Part shown: positions 33,231 to 44,177 of the stretch, piece after piece
Layout of the letters: every line of letters starts with the position of its first letter
Position numbering within the stretch: the stretch's first letter is position 1
Origin: Paulownia fortunei
Taxonomy: Eukaryota > Streptophyta > Magnoliopsida > Lamiales > Paulowniaceae
Direction: 5' to 3'
Length of the DNA stretch: 64,000 bases
Assembly: GCA_019321725.1 (NCBI GenBank)
Contig: CM033120.1
Coordinates: forward strand, 3,260,275-3,324,274
Made by a program: the position numbers and the translations under genes
The notes under the pieces: generated by a model
Database searches by the model: none
What the model was told of the DNA's origin: nothing
Seen by the model: only the letters and a program-made list of their open reading frames with translations

Positions 33231-34514
33231 TTCTAGGCTGCTGATTGCTGACTCGTGTTGACTAACTACCAATATAAACCTTGCGAGATATATAAAGCAT
33301 TGTGAGGTATTCAATTTATTTCTTCTTTTATTTCAAAGTTCACTAAAATAGGTAGATATAATTTCATTAAGAAAAGGTAAAGAATTTAATGTTGTTTGCA
33401 TCACACTGTGTGGTACGAAGCAACTTTGCCCATTTCTAACGCTAGCGCTATTCCCCTCATACCCTTCAAAAGATTGAGAGATCGTGACTTAGTTTGATTT
33501 GCTTGAACCCTAGTGCCTAGTTGATCAAATATTAAGATTGGTCTAAGCCGTATGTACTGAAATGTAGGCATACCACGCCTCAAAATGTTATCTTTTAGTG
33601 CATAACCTACAAATGGAAGAGGTGAAGTTTTATTAGTTGATGTTACAATTAAAAGGGTAATCCATTTTCAATGGTACATCACTTTCTCATTTTTCATCTG
33701 AACTCTACTCCTACCCTGGACTGCTGTGCAACTTCAAAAAATCTCTTGCTTTTTCTCCCCATCTTCTTAATTAATTGTTATATAAATAATTTTTTTATTG
33801 TAGGACAACTTTACCTAGGGGATTAACTTGTGTTGATGCTGCTTGAATTGACCCTGAAATATTGGGCCAAAATTATTGGTCCGAGTTGTTATCTAAGTAG
33901 GATGGTTCGGTAGGTTGTTGAGTTGAAGTTTGTGGTTGAAATTAGGATTCGAATTGGCCATTATTCGAGAGTAATTCATTCCATATTCCAATATATGTAA
34001 AAGACCTAGTTTTTTATCTCATGTTACAAGGCCCGGACATTTCTAGAAGGATGAGTCCAATAAGGATGAGAACCTTTGGAATCATAATTGTAATAGGAGT
34101 AGACACTCACTCCACGTGATTATGTTGGAGTCCCACCTAGAGAAGTCATATTTCTCCTATTAATAGGGCTTGAACAAGGTTTAAGGTACATATTAAATAC
34201 TTTATTTCCTTTATAATTCTTATTTGATAATGATGTTAACTTAAGTATCAAAGGGTTTTCGATGGGCCAAAAACCCAACACTCTAACCTTGGTTTTGCCA
34301 GGACTCTCATAAGATATTTGAGCCTTTCAAGAAGGAAGACCGATTGTGTGGTATTGTGAATTTGGTACTCATCAAGTGGATCCTTTTATGGAAGATAACA
34401 TTAAGTTAAAACATGAGCATATGACAAAGAATGAGAATCAATGCCAAAATCTAGAAGGGAAGGAAGAGTCGACCCCTATCACACTAGCCAATCCTTCCCA
34501 AAGAGTGATGAATA
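33231..34514 (+). repeat. Tat-type LTR copy H with start of internal region (empty-site paralogue)
   Basis: A second copy of the sequence split at 6117-26700. It runs through both insertion sites without interruption (33602-33610 for B, about 33833-33860 for E). It continues past a decayed primer site (about 34376-34393, GTGGATCCTTTTATGG) into the Glu-rich start of the internal region, and is cut at 34514 by Copia C. A TATA-like GATATATAAAG lies at about 33284. Relative to the first copy it lacks a block of about 170 bp near 33420. Confidence 0.85.
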
Positions 34515-36541
34515 TGTTAGAGTAGTGTCTCACTAACTAATTAATGATGAGTTTTTATACTATTGTAAAAACAGTCTTATTCATAACATTTATTAATAAA
34601 ATATATTTTCTTTATCTTTATTTTTTTGGTCAATTAAATAAAGTCCCTAAGTTAGATACAGCTATGGGGTATGGTCGCGTATATGGTAGCAATCATGTAA
34701 CATGCCTCTATAACTTTTATCTTAAACTTGTTCTGAATCAGAGGTTCGTCAAGATGAGACATTGATAAGCTCGAAAAACTCACACACACGATGCATGCTC
34801 CAAAGAAGGATGTCTCATTCCATATATTTTGGTATGGGGAAGCTAGTGTAGGTGTTAGCCTGTACAAAATTCTCAATTAGAAAACATCGTTTGTAGAATG
34901 AGAATTTCCTAGTTATGATAATACATTAACTAGAAGGTACCATAATAGCCTTGTGCATGACGTTATACACTTTGATATATTTTTTGATTGCATGACAATC
35001 ACAAGGAGTTTATGTTGGGTGAATGGTCTCTGTGTATAGAAGTTAATAAGTGGTCAACAAATAATTTGTCACCTATCTAGTAGAATAGGTGAATCTCCTA
35101 TATTATTATAGTTCTTGATCCTAAAGACCTTGACCAAAGTAGGATGAATATTAGAGGTGGGTTTTTGTAATAATTTATCAAGAATCAACGAGACTTGAAA
35201 TAAAATCATAGTTATTAAGTCAATTTAGTATTTTGATTAATAATCTATGTTTTGGGCTTAATCGGGAGATTTGTTGACAGAATAACCATATTTGCATAGA
35301 ATTTGTAATAGAAAAGGTTTACATATTATTCACATAATATTAGGTAGTTAAGATGCACTACTAAGTGCTTCCTTGACTTGTGAAGTTTTTGGAATTGAGG
35401 AGTTACTTTAAAAATGGATTAATTGATCATAAATATATGTTAATATTCACTAAGTGTCAATAGTTGCAAGCTCACTGCTAGTTTTTTTGTGAACTTAATG
35501 GGTCACACACAAATCAAGATGATCTACTTTAATCTCATATTTAATCCATGGTGTTAGATTAAGTTAATTAATAATATTAATAAATTAACTTGAGTTATAA
35601 TTAATTTAAGTAGTTAAATTAATTCATTCAATTAAATAATTTGATTAGGTGGCCTTTTATGAAGTTAGTTAATTAATTGATTTGATCAATTAAATTACAT
35701 TGGACTTTAACAATTGATGAAAATCAATTAATTGGACTTAATATTTAATTGAAGTCCAAGTCCATGGGACTAGAGGCATATTAGGAATTTTAATTACAAG
35801 AATTAAAGACTCGTGGTTATAGATGAAAAGACTTTTGTCTTGAAGAGGAATAAAGAAGCAAGAGATAAGGAATGTGAAGATTTCTTAATTTAATTAGGAA
35901 ATGGATGAAGATAAGAAAGAAAATAATTGGAGACCTAATGAGATTAGGTCAAAAACACCTTGTGTGTATAAATACATATAAGGGGGCCAAACATTATAAG
36001 GTTAAGAGCACAAATTTACGGCCATTTCCCATCTCCATTTCTTGTGTTTTTCTTCTACTCTCTTCTACAAGAAAAGTCTCTCCATCAAAAAGGTTTCATC
36101 CCTTTTGGATCAAAATATAAATCTTTTAATCACTTGTTGATTTAAGAGTTATACTTCACTTCCAAATTAGGTTAGAAACAAAGAGTGTAAATTCATTGGC
36201 AAGGATTTATTACTTGTGGGTTTGCTTGAAGTGTGGATACCGTTGGAGGGGTTATGCTTGGAGTTCTTTGGTGAATCTTTTTAAGTGATCTAATGAAGGT
36301 GTTCATGTGGAATGTTAGGAATTTGAATTCCTTTTATACCCTACATGAATCAGAGTGCTAAAAAGATATAATCTCATAAAACTTTGTCGTTTAATTTAAT
36401 TAAGCAAACAATCAGATAATGCAAACTAAAAATCGCATTAAGTTTGGAATTAGCTTTTATACATAGATTTTAATATATTTTCAACTTTGAAAATTTTTAA
36501 ATTTCTACTACGCATGTTATCCTGTGATTTTGAAAACTCAA
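34515..36541 (+). repeat. Copia C 5' LTR
   Basis: About 2.0 kb from TGTTAGAGTAGTGTCTCACT to GAAAACTCA. It contains a TATA box TATAAATA at about 35967, which suggests the transcript start near 36000 followed by a pyrimidine-rich stretch. It aligns with the LTR of element A on the opposite strand. The 3' boundary was placed from the primer site and could be off by a few bases. Confidence 0.82.
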
Positions 36542-36545
36542 AAGT

Positions 36546-36559
36546 GATAACAAAGTCTA
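36546..36559 (+). other. Primer-binding site, Copia C
   Basis: TGATAACAAAGTCT is a decayed match to the tRNA-Met motif TGGTATCAGAGCCT, in the expected place after the LTR. Confidence 0.65.
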
Positions 36560-38155
36560 GTTTCTTGCGTTCTAATTATTTTTGCAAAAACATGCCTCAA
36601 TTTTCATGAGATGTGAAATTATGTTTAACTGTGCTTTTGTTTGGAAATTGAGATTTTAAAAATTTTCTACATGATTTTAATAGTTTAACATTGTATGACA
36701 TAAGAAAAAAATAGAAAACTCACATCAAAGGGCGACAACACCAATGGAACAGAGTGCACGGTGCCTAGGCACTTAGGCAAACTGCCCTGCGTGTGGCACC
36801 AGTCCCGACAGTCTGTTGGGCAACAACTCCTCTGTTGACAGTTTTATATTTTAGATTTTTTAAAATATAGTTAATTTTTAAAATTTTAAAATGTGGTTTT
36901 TTCAGGAAAAATAGTTAATTCCCAAACTAGAAAAAACATCAATTAATACTTAAATTTACATGCTTTAAATTTGTAACATTTGATGATTAAATTTAGCATG
37001 TATGGTGTGGATGATCATGATTCCTAAACTGTCTTAATTTCTACGTGATGGTTTTATGATTTGGATTTCGATTGAAATGAGACCTACGAGTCTCACTATT
37101 TCTCTATTTTTGTCTAAAATGAATATTCTATCTCCCCCAGTGTACCTCCTATTGGAAGAAATTTCAATGTTTTTTGTTATGATTGGAATTGTAATGAGAG
37201 TAACATTAGGTTGATGAGATATTCTTTTTTTTTATCGGTGGACAAGAAGATGGAGCAAGGTAGAGAAAAGCAAATAATTTAAGGTTTATGAATGTATGGA
37301 TGTTACTTTCTTATAACAGATAGGATTTGTTTTTATTTTAATTATTACTCTTAGATTGACCATTGATCCACTTTGGCTCAAGTGAATCGTATAGGATGAA
37401 TGCTAATAATAATCTCATTATGTATGCATGACAGATGCATGCATAGGTTTATTTATTAATTTTCTATGATTATGTTAACGATCTTAAGAATAAACGACTT
37501 AAATAAAATGATGAGGTTTTTGTAAATAAAAAAGGAAACCTCCTTTAAAAATATTTTAAGTTTAAAATTTCTTATAAATTCTATATAAGACGTAAATGGG
37601 TAATATTGGGCTGGGTCTAATCGTCCATGTCATCCATCAAAAGTACTGAAACGTTGCCACACTTAGTCCGTTGATCATGTCATGAGATGTGCTAAGTGGA
37701 GGTAATAGTAGTGATCACTACTAGCATGGAGATACCCATAGGGAAGGAGGGCTAAAGGTGTTGGCCCTAAGTCATGGAACATACTTTAGTTATTTTATAC
37801 ACATGGACGATTTATAGGTTGCGCTTGACACATAGTACTATATGGGCTCATAAAATTAGTGTGTATGGGAAGTAGTGAGACAAAATAACTTGAGGGTTAC
37901 ATGGGTATGCAATTGTTAAAGTGTTAGTTACCTTTTTTGTATTATCACATGGGTTCATGAAATTGGATGTATGAAAAAGCTAATTGGACTACAAACCAAG
38001 TAGAAAATATGAATACCCGAAAATATATATAGAGAATGATGGGATTCGAATAAAATAGTGGGAGATATTTATAATTAAAGGTCTATTATAAATGAATAAA
38101 TTGTTGAATATATGCATATTTTATGCCTTGTGCTTTTGCAGATACTTATTTACAA
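36560..38155 (+). other. Copia C 5' leader
   Basis: A 1.6-kb leader without a supported frame. It includes a GC island at 36755-36840 with the palindrome listed next. The part from about 37340 to 38150 matches the minus strand of 48600-49200 (for example a block with GATCCACTTTGG near 37360 against GTCGAGTGGATCGTATAGGA near 49140), which ties C to D. Confidence 0.7.
36761..36772 (+). other. 12-nt palindrome in Copia C leader
   Basis: GTGCCTAGGCAC is a perfect palindrome 220 nt after the LTR. Around it GGTGCC (36760-36765) can instead pair with GGCACC (36795-36800), enclosing GGCA/TGCC (36776-36779 and 36783-36786). CCCGAC and GTTGGG form a further small stem near 36803-36820. Confidence 0.8.
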
Positions 38156-38806
38156 ATGGCTAAAAATCCACTTGTATCCATTTTTGACACTAATAAAACT
38201 TACTAGTCCAAACTATGTCAGTTGTTTAAGGAACCTTCATATTGCTCTCTAGTCCAAAAAGAGGGATTATGTACTCGAGTGATGTCACTGCCAACTCCAT
38301 CGGTAGATGCTACTGAGGAAGAGCTTGTGAAACATCACAAGCAAGTTGATGATGAACTGCAAGCTCAGTGCTATATGACAGCGCCGACATCAGACGAGTT
38401 TCAAAGACAACATGAGGGTATGGCACATACGGCTAATATCTACCTTCAACTGAAGGAATTATATAGCGAACATATAAGGCACGCTAGATACCAGGTATCT
38501 AAGGAGCTGTTTCAATGTTGTATGATGGAAGGCTCTTTGGTCCATGATCATGGACTAAAAATGATAGCCTTGATCGAAAGACTTGAGTCCTTTGGAGTCA
38601 TAATAGATAATGAGCTCTATGTGGACCTCGTCCTACAGTCTTTACCACTATTTTTTGACTCTTTTATGGTGAACTTCAAAATGCACAAAAGAGAGACCAG
38701 ACTTTTCGAGTTGGTCAACATGTTGAAGACAACAAAATCTACCATGAAAAAGGAGAAGCCTATCTTGCTTGTTAGCTCTTCATCCAAATCTAAGACTAAA
38801 AGGTAA
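38156..38806 (+). pseudogene. Copia C gag
   Basis: The ATG at 38156 opens MAKNPLVSIFDTNK, the usual start of this gag family, and a TAG at 38204-38206 interrupts it. The same frame is then open to 38806. It carries VDDELQAQCYM and TSDEFQRQHEGM, a SKELFQCCMMEGS segment, HGLKMIALIERLESFG and LYVDLVLQSLPLFFDSF, all parts of the UBN2-type gag core. A Lys/Ser-rich tail precedes a frameshift before the zinc knuckle. Length and order fit a nearly complete gag. Confidence 0.88.
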
Positions 38807-38895
38807 AAGAAAGGAAGAATAAGGGTTCTTCTAAGAAGGGCAACAACTTGAAGGTCTCTAGTGGAATGACAAATGGTTCCAAAGCTAAACATAAG

Positions 38896-39060
38896 TGTCA
38901 ATACTGTGGCAAGTCAGGCCATTGGAAGAGGAACTGCACAGAATACCTTGCAAGTCTCCAAAAGAGTTCTATTATATTCTTTGTTGAAGTTAACCTTTCG
39001 ATTAATAATACTTCTTAGGTATTAGATACCACTTGTGGTGCTCATCCATGCTATGAGTTG
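38896..39060 (+). pseudogene. Copia C zinc knuckle and protease start
   Basis: An intact CX2CX4HX4C knuckle (CQYCGKSGHWKRNC, 38896-38937) is followed in the same frame by SSIIFFVEVNLSINNTS, a TAG stop at 39016-39018, and the protease active-site region VLDTTCGAHPC. The stop replaces the Trp normally before VLDTG. The homology ends within about 15 bp of 39050 where Gypsy array sequence takes over. Confidence 0.88.
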
Positions 39061-40664
39061 TATCACTCCTCATTTTACTAATCCTCCCCCAAACTTAAGT
39101 TGGATCTTAAAATGAGAAAAAAAATCATCAAACTAAAAGGAAAAAAATGAAAATTAAACAACTAAGTAAACTGAAAAAATAAATATAAAACACTTAGGTT
39201 GTCTCCCAAGAAACACTTAGGTTATAGTCTTCAGTCGGACATCTTATTTGTTCAACCTGGATCTAAAAATAAGTGTTTCTCATGCCATGCCTTTATATGC
39301 TCTAGAAGTGTAGGTGAGCCCCAAAGATAAGCATAGTCAGCATAATTTGGTACGGTATTATGGGTCTTTTTTACATTAATGAGTTCATATCTTATGACCA
39401 AAAATAGTCCTTCTTGTGTGAAAAAGATGTCTCTGTCCTTTTCAATATCATGGATGATGAAATCTATATGAATAATAGACTTGTCAACATCCTCATGTAC
39501 ACCTTTATTTTCCACCATAGAATACTCTAATGAGCAATCTACCAACTCGTGATCTTTCAATACATGCTTATGCTATGAGATACCCATATTATCCTCCACA
39601 ATATTTGATATAGGCTTGTTATTTTGTTAAAGATGAGGATAAGAAACTCCTAGTGATGGCTCTTAAGATGTGCTTGTTTGAACATTTTCTTGATCTTCTC
39701 CATTCTCAAGTACAGGTATTTGTGTTGATATCTCTTGTTCATCCTTCATCAGTTTTTCAACCCAGAAGAGATTTTCAAACTTTTCATCGTTTCACAAAAT
39801 AACATCACAATATTCTTTGCACACTCCATTTGGCTCAGGTGTGTAAGGCAAATTATCTTGCTGTCTTGTTGGAAATATGTTATCCATCTCACTAATTTGG
39901 ATCTCCAAGTTTTGAAGTTGTGATGATGGATTTTGGACATCACTTATAGCTTCCAACATGAATTGGCTATGAGTGTTTGCTAATTGAGCTATTGCTTCTT
40001 CAAGACTGTACTTATTCTCTTGTCATGGATTACTAGGTTCAGTTCGTAAGAAGATTTGGTTGGTAGTACGTTCGAATTGAGCTATGCTTTTTCAAGTCTT
40101 CACTTCTTCTCTAACGGTGGGTAACTAAGTGCATGTCATATCATATTCTCATCATTTCTCCATAAAGCATTAGAATAATTTGGACATCCCTGATAAGTGT
40201 TCGAGAAAGGATAATTTTGCAGATAGTTGTAGTTCCACTCATATTCAGCATGTTCGCCATATGGTGATGCAAATTGGTTGCTCTCTTGGTACTATGTTCT
40301 TGTATGAAAATCGCAATATGACTCACATACCTTAAATGATGAATGATTAGCATTTGCTGCAAAACAATTCTCCATCTGTTTAAAAAGGATTTCCACTTAA
40401 GTGGTTAATGCATTATTGGCATCTACTCGATTCATTCTAAAAGTTTGAGTTGAAGCTTGATTTGTCATGTCATATTTGGTTGGCCTACATTATGCATTAT
40501 ATGCTATCTCATTTACCACTTTCTGCTCATCTCACAAACAGAAGAAAACACCTATGATTATAAAAATTGACACACTCAAATAATAAAATAAAAAGAAAAA
40601 GAAAAGGAAAAAATACAAAAACAATTCAAATTAAAATTAGAGTTACATTTACAAAATAAAATAG
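39061..40664 (-). mobile_element. Array unit 1: internal region, 3' half missing
   Basis: Contains the gag-like 5' half (40660 down to about 39700) and the following segment with a 102-codon frame (39560-39252; e.g. HIDFIIHDIEKDRDIFF, TVPNYADYAYLWGSPTLLEH). That frame resembles the C-terminal part seen in many plant pol-less Gypsy copies. The homology stops at GTTTGGGGGAGGATTAG (about 39096-39080) plus about 20 bp. The 3' half present in units 2 and 3 is lacking. Confidence 0.8.
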
Positions 40665-40682
40665 TCCCCAAAAATGGTGCCA

Positions 40683-41143
40683 AAACAATTACTGCAGTGC
40701 CCAGGCGCTATAGAACAGCGCTTAGGCTCTGCACTTGCTGTCCAGGATCAACTTCTACAATGCCTATAGCCTTTTTTAGTTGATTTTTCACTACCTTCAA
40801 TGACAAATTGGCTTTTGGTGTCTTCATACGAATTGTAGTTCTATATACTACCTTTTTATATCTTCATAAATCAGCTCAACATGCCATCTGTGGAGTGAGT
40901 TATGCCTAAAATACCAAGATATGTCATACAGAAAAGTTTGAGTCCAGTGTTGAATACTGAACCCAATTTTTCTCATTGAAAGCGAAGGAACTGAATTTTG
41001 TGGTAAATATAAAAGTTGTATATATATTTCTAGAGTAGAGACTTATGATTGAAATACAAACACTGCCATCAATAGCAACACAATTTGGGTTGTTTCAAAA
41101 TTTCCACCAAGTTTCTGTTTCTTTCCATTTTCTTCTCATTTTG
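40683..41143 (-). repeat. Array LTR1 (truncated)
   Basis: Aligned with LTR2 and LTR3 over about 460 bp. About 155 bp at its 5' end, including the terminal TGATGAGT and the purine tract before it, are deleted at about 41143. Primer-proximal GC-rich words (CAGTGCCCAGGCGCT, CAGCGCTTAGGC) are present near 40696-40730. Confidence 0.82.
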
Positions 41144-43543
41144 TTCTAAACTTAATATTTTACTAGTCCTTGAACAAAAAAAGGAAATAAAACAAGTAAA
41201 ATAACAAGTGATAATCAAATCTACTCACCAGATGGGCCTAAAAAATTATTGTGAGTTTATAACTTATGAAAATCTAAAAATATCATCAAAATGCACGATT
41301 TCAACTCAAGTATCAAATTCACCCATCTTTAACTCTTTTGAGTGTATGTGTGTGTGTCTAGCCTCTTACACTTAACTTTTTGCTACTCAAATTGATTTAT
41401 GAAAACTCAAAATAAAATTATTGATCTCTTATTTATGTGTTTTAGAATTTCATAGGCTTGGTTTTCATCTCACTCTCTACTAATGTAGACTAACACAACA
41501 TCAAGGATCATTAGAATTTTGAAAGCTTGTGACATGTGGCTAAGGTAATGGTAGGATTAAAGTCAATATAGTGGTTCAAATTACTCAAAGCACACAACTA
41601 TTCTAGAACCTTGTTGATGAGCACCAGCGTATCTTCATCTCACACTTTCATGAACCTTTATTCTTTTGATTTGTCACACCACTTGATTTGTTAAACTTTC
41701 TCGTTTTTCATATATTCTTTTTTTTGAAGTGCTGCACCCCCAAACTTATTTGTTTTTATGAATAATGGGTGTTGCACACTTTTTTCATATTTCTTTACTT
41801 TTTTTTTGTTTGGGAGTTTTGTACAAATCCCCATCTCTCTTTTGCCATTTTTTTAAACCACTTTCAATGCTCAAAATGATGTTACGAGAATAGCAATGAG
41901 TTGAGTGTGAGTTAATAAAAAATTCAATTCTTTGGCTGATGTTGATTTGTAGGGTGACAAAGAAAATGTCTGAAATGGGACACTAGGGATTAAACATCAT
42001 AAACAAGATGGCTTGAAAGGCTCAAATGGTCCAAAAATGGCATAAAACACTTATGTAATGTTATGTAGCCCACGATTTTACCTTGAGTGAAAATCAAACA
42101 AGTTTTATAATTATATGAGATTGTATAAAAAGTATCGAGCTCACATAAACTTTCTCTAAGCAAGCAAAAAAACCCCAATGTTCAAGGTTATGTGTTCAAT
42201 ATATGAAAAGATTACAAGAAAGGTAAAAAATACCACCAGAGTGAAGCACATATGTAATCACAACATTCATCAATTTCCAAAAGCTATAAACAAACAAGAG
42301 CAAATGAAGCACCACTCCCAAACTTAGAACTAACATTATCCTCAATGTTAAATAAAACACGATAAAGCATAGAAGACTTTCCTGAACGAGGGTAGTGTTA
42401 GTTCTCATCAACTTGATTATCACCCTCTTCAAGAACATTGATGAACACGCATTCATTAGTTGGTGTCATATCACTACTCATTTTACTAATCCTCCCCCAA
42501 ACTTGAGTTGGATCCTGAAATGAGATAAAAATCATAAAACTAAAAAGAAAAAATAAATATCAAACAACTAAATAAACTGAAAATATAAAAATAAAAGAAA
42601 ATATAAAAAATTTAGATTGTCTCCCAAGAAGCACTTAATTTATAGTCTTCAGTCGAACTTCTTATTTGTTCAACCTGGGCCAAAAAATAAGTGTTTTTCA
42701 TGTCATGCCTTTGTATGCTCTAGAAGTGAAGATGAACCCCAAAGATAAGCATGGTGAGCATAATCTGGCACAGTATTAAGGGCCTTTTTTACATTAATGA
42801 GTTCATGCCCTATAACCAAAAATAGTCCTTCTTATATGAAAAAGATGTCTCTGTCCTTTTCAATATCATGGATGATGAAATCAATATGGATAATAGATTT
42901 GTCATCATCTTTGTATACACCTTCATTTTCTACCATATAATACTCTAATGAGCAATCTACCAACTCGTGATCTTTCAATACATGATTATACGATAAGATA
43001 CCCGTATTATCCTCCATAATATTTGATATAGGCTTGTTATTTTGTTGAAGATGAGGATAAGAAACTCCTAGTGATGACTCTTTGAGATGTGTTAGGTTGA
43101 ACATTTTCTTGATCTTCTTCATTCTCCACTAAAGGTATTTCTGTTCTTGCTCTTTTGGTATTGTGTTCTTGTATGAAAACCGCCATATGACTTACATACA
43201 TTGAATGGTGAATGATTAGCATTTGCTGTAAAACAATTCTCCATCTGTTTAAAAAGGATTTCCACTTGAGTAGTCAATGCATTAATGACATCTACTCAAT
43301 TCATTCTAAAAGCCTGAGTTGAAGCTTGATTTGTCATATCATATTTAGTTGGCCAATAGTATGCATTATATGCCATCTCGTTTACCACTTTATGCCCATC
43401 AGACACACAAAAGAACACACCTGTGATTATAAAAATTGACACACTCAAACAATAAAATAAAAATAAAAATAAGAAGAAAAAATAGAAAAAAAAATCAAAT
43501 TAAAATCAGAGTTACTTGGTATCGATATTAAAAAAATAAAATA
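41144..43543 (-). mobile_element. Array unit 2: internal region
   Basis: Full-length in layout but missing about 540 bp of the gag-like part near 43145 relative to units 1 and 3. It retains a 96-codon frame (43122-42832) homologous to the 102-codon frame of unit 1. In the 3' half a minus-strand stretch at about 42340-42300 reads TTGAGGATAATGTTAGTTCT followed by AAGTTTGGGAGTGG. This is a hallmark sequence of Athila/Tat 3' spacers. Confidence 0.82.
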
Positions 43544-43562
43544 GTCCCCGAAAATGGTGCCA

Positions 43563-44177
43563 AAATAATCACTACAGTGCCTAGGCACTACAGAGCAGCG
43601 CTTAGGCGCTGCACTTGCTGTCGAGGATCAATTTCTATAGCGCCTATAGCCTCTTTCAATTATTTTTTCACTACCTTCAATGACAAACTGGATTTTGGTG
43701 TCTTCATATGAATTGTAGTTCTATGTATTAGCTTTCTATAACTTTATAAATAAGCTCAACATGCCATCTGTGGAGGGAATTATGCCTAAAATACCAAGAT
43801 ATATCATACCAGAAAGTTTCAGTCTAGTGTTGAACATTGAACCCTATTTTTCTCATTGAAAGCGAAGGAACTGAATTTTGTAGTAAACATAAAAGTTGTA
43901 TATGTATTTCTTAACTTTTCAAAGGATCACTAATCAAGTCAATATGATATTGGAGTAGAGACTTATGATTGAAATACATACACTGCCATCAGTAGCAACA
44001 TAATTCGGGTTGTTTCAAAATTTCAACCATGTTTTTGTTTCTTTCCATTTACTTCTTATTTTGCCATTACATACAAAGTTTCAAACTAAATGCATAAAAA
44101 GTAAAATAAACACTTGAAAATTAATCAAAATATTAAGTAAATGGTATTCAATTAATGGGTATAAAATCCACTCATCA
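43563..44177 (-). repeat. Array LTR2 (complete, shared by two units)
   Basis: 615 bp from TGATGAGTGGATTTTATACC (44177) to the primer site. It is preceded on the minus strand by the purine tract AAGTTTGGGGGTATT, so it acts as the 3' LTR of unit 3 and the 5' LTR of unit 2. It contains GTGCCTAGGCAC at 43577-43588. Confidence 0.88.

Larger units (their letters stand above)
34515..39060 (+). mobile_element. Copia element C, 3'-truncated
   Basis: 5' LTR, primer site, long leader, gag, zinc knuckle and the first residues of protease. It then ends abruptly at about 39060 against the Gypsy array. It inserted into copy H after GAATA (34510-34514). Integrase, RT, RNase H and the 3' LTR are absent from this position. 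Same family as A (by LTR) and D (by leader and protease). Confidence 0.85.
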
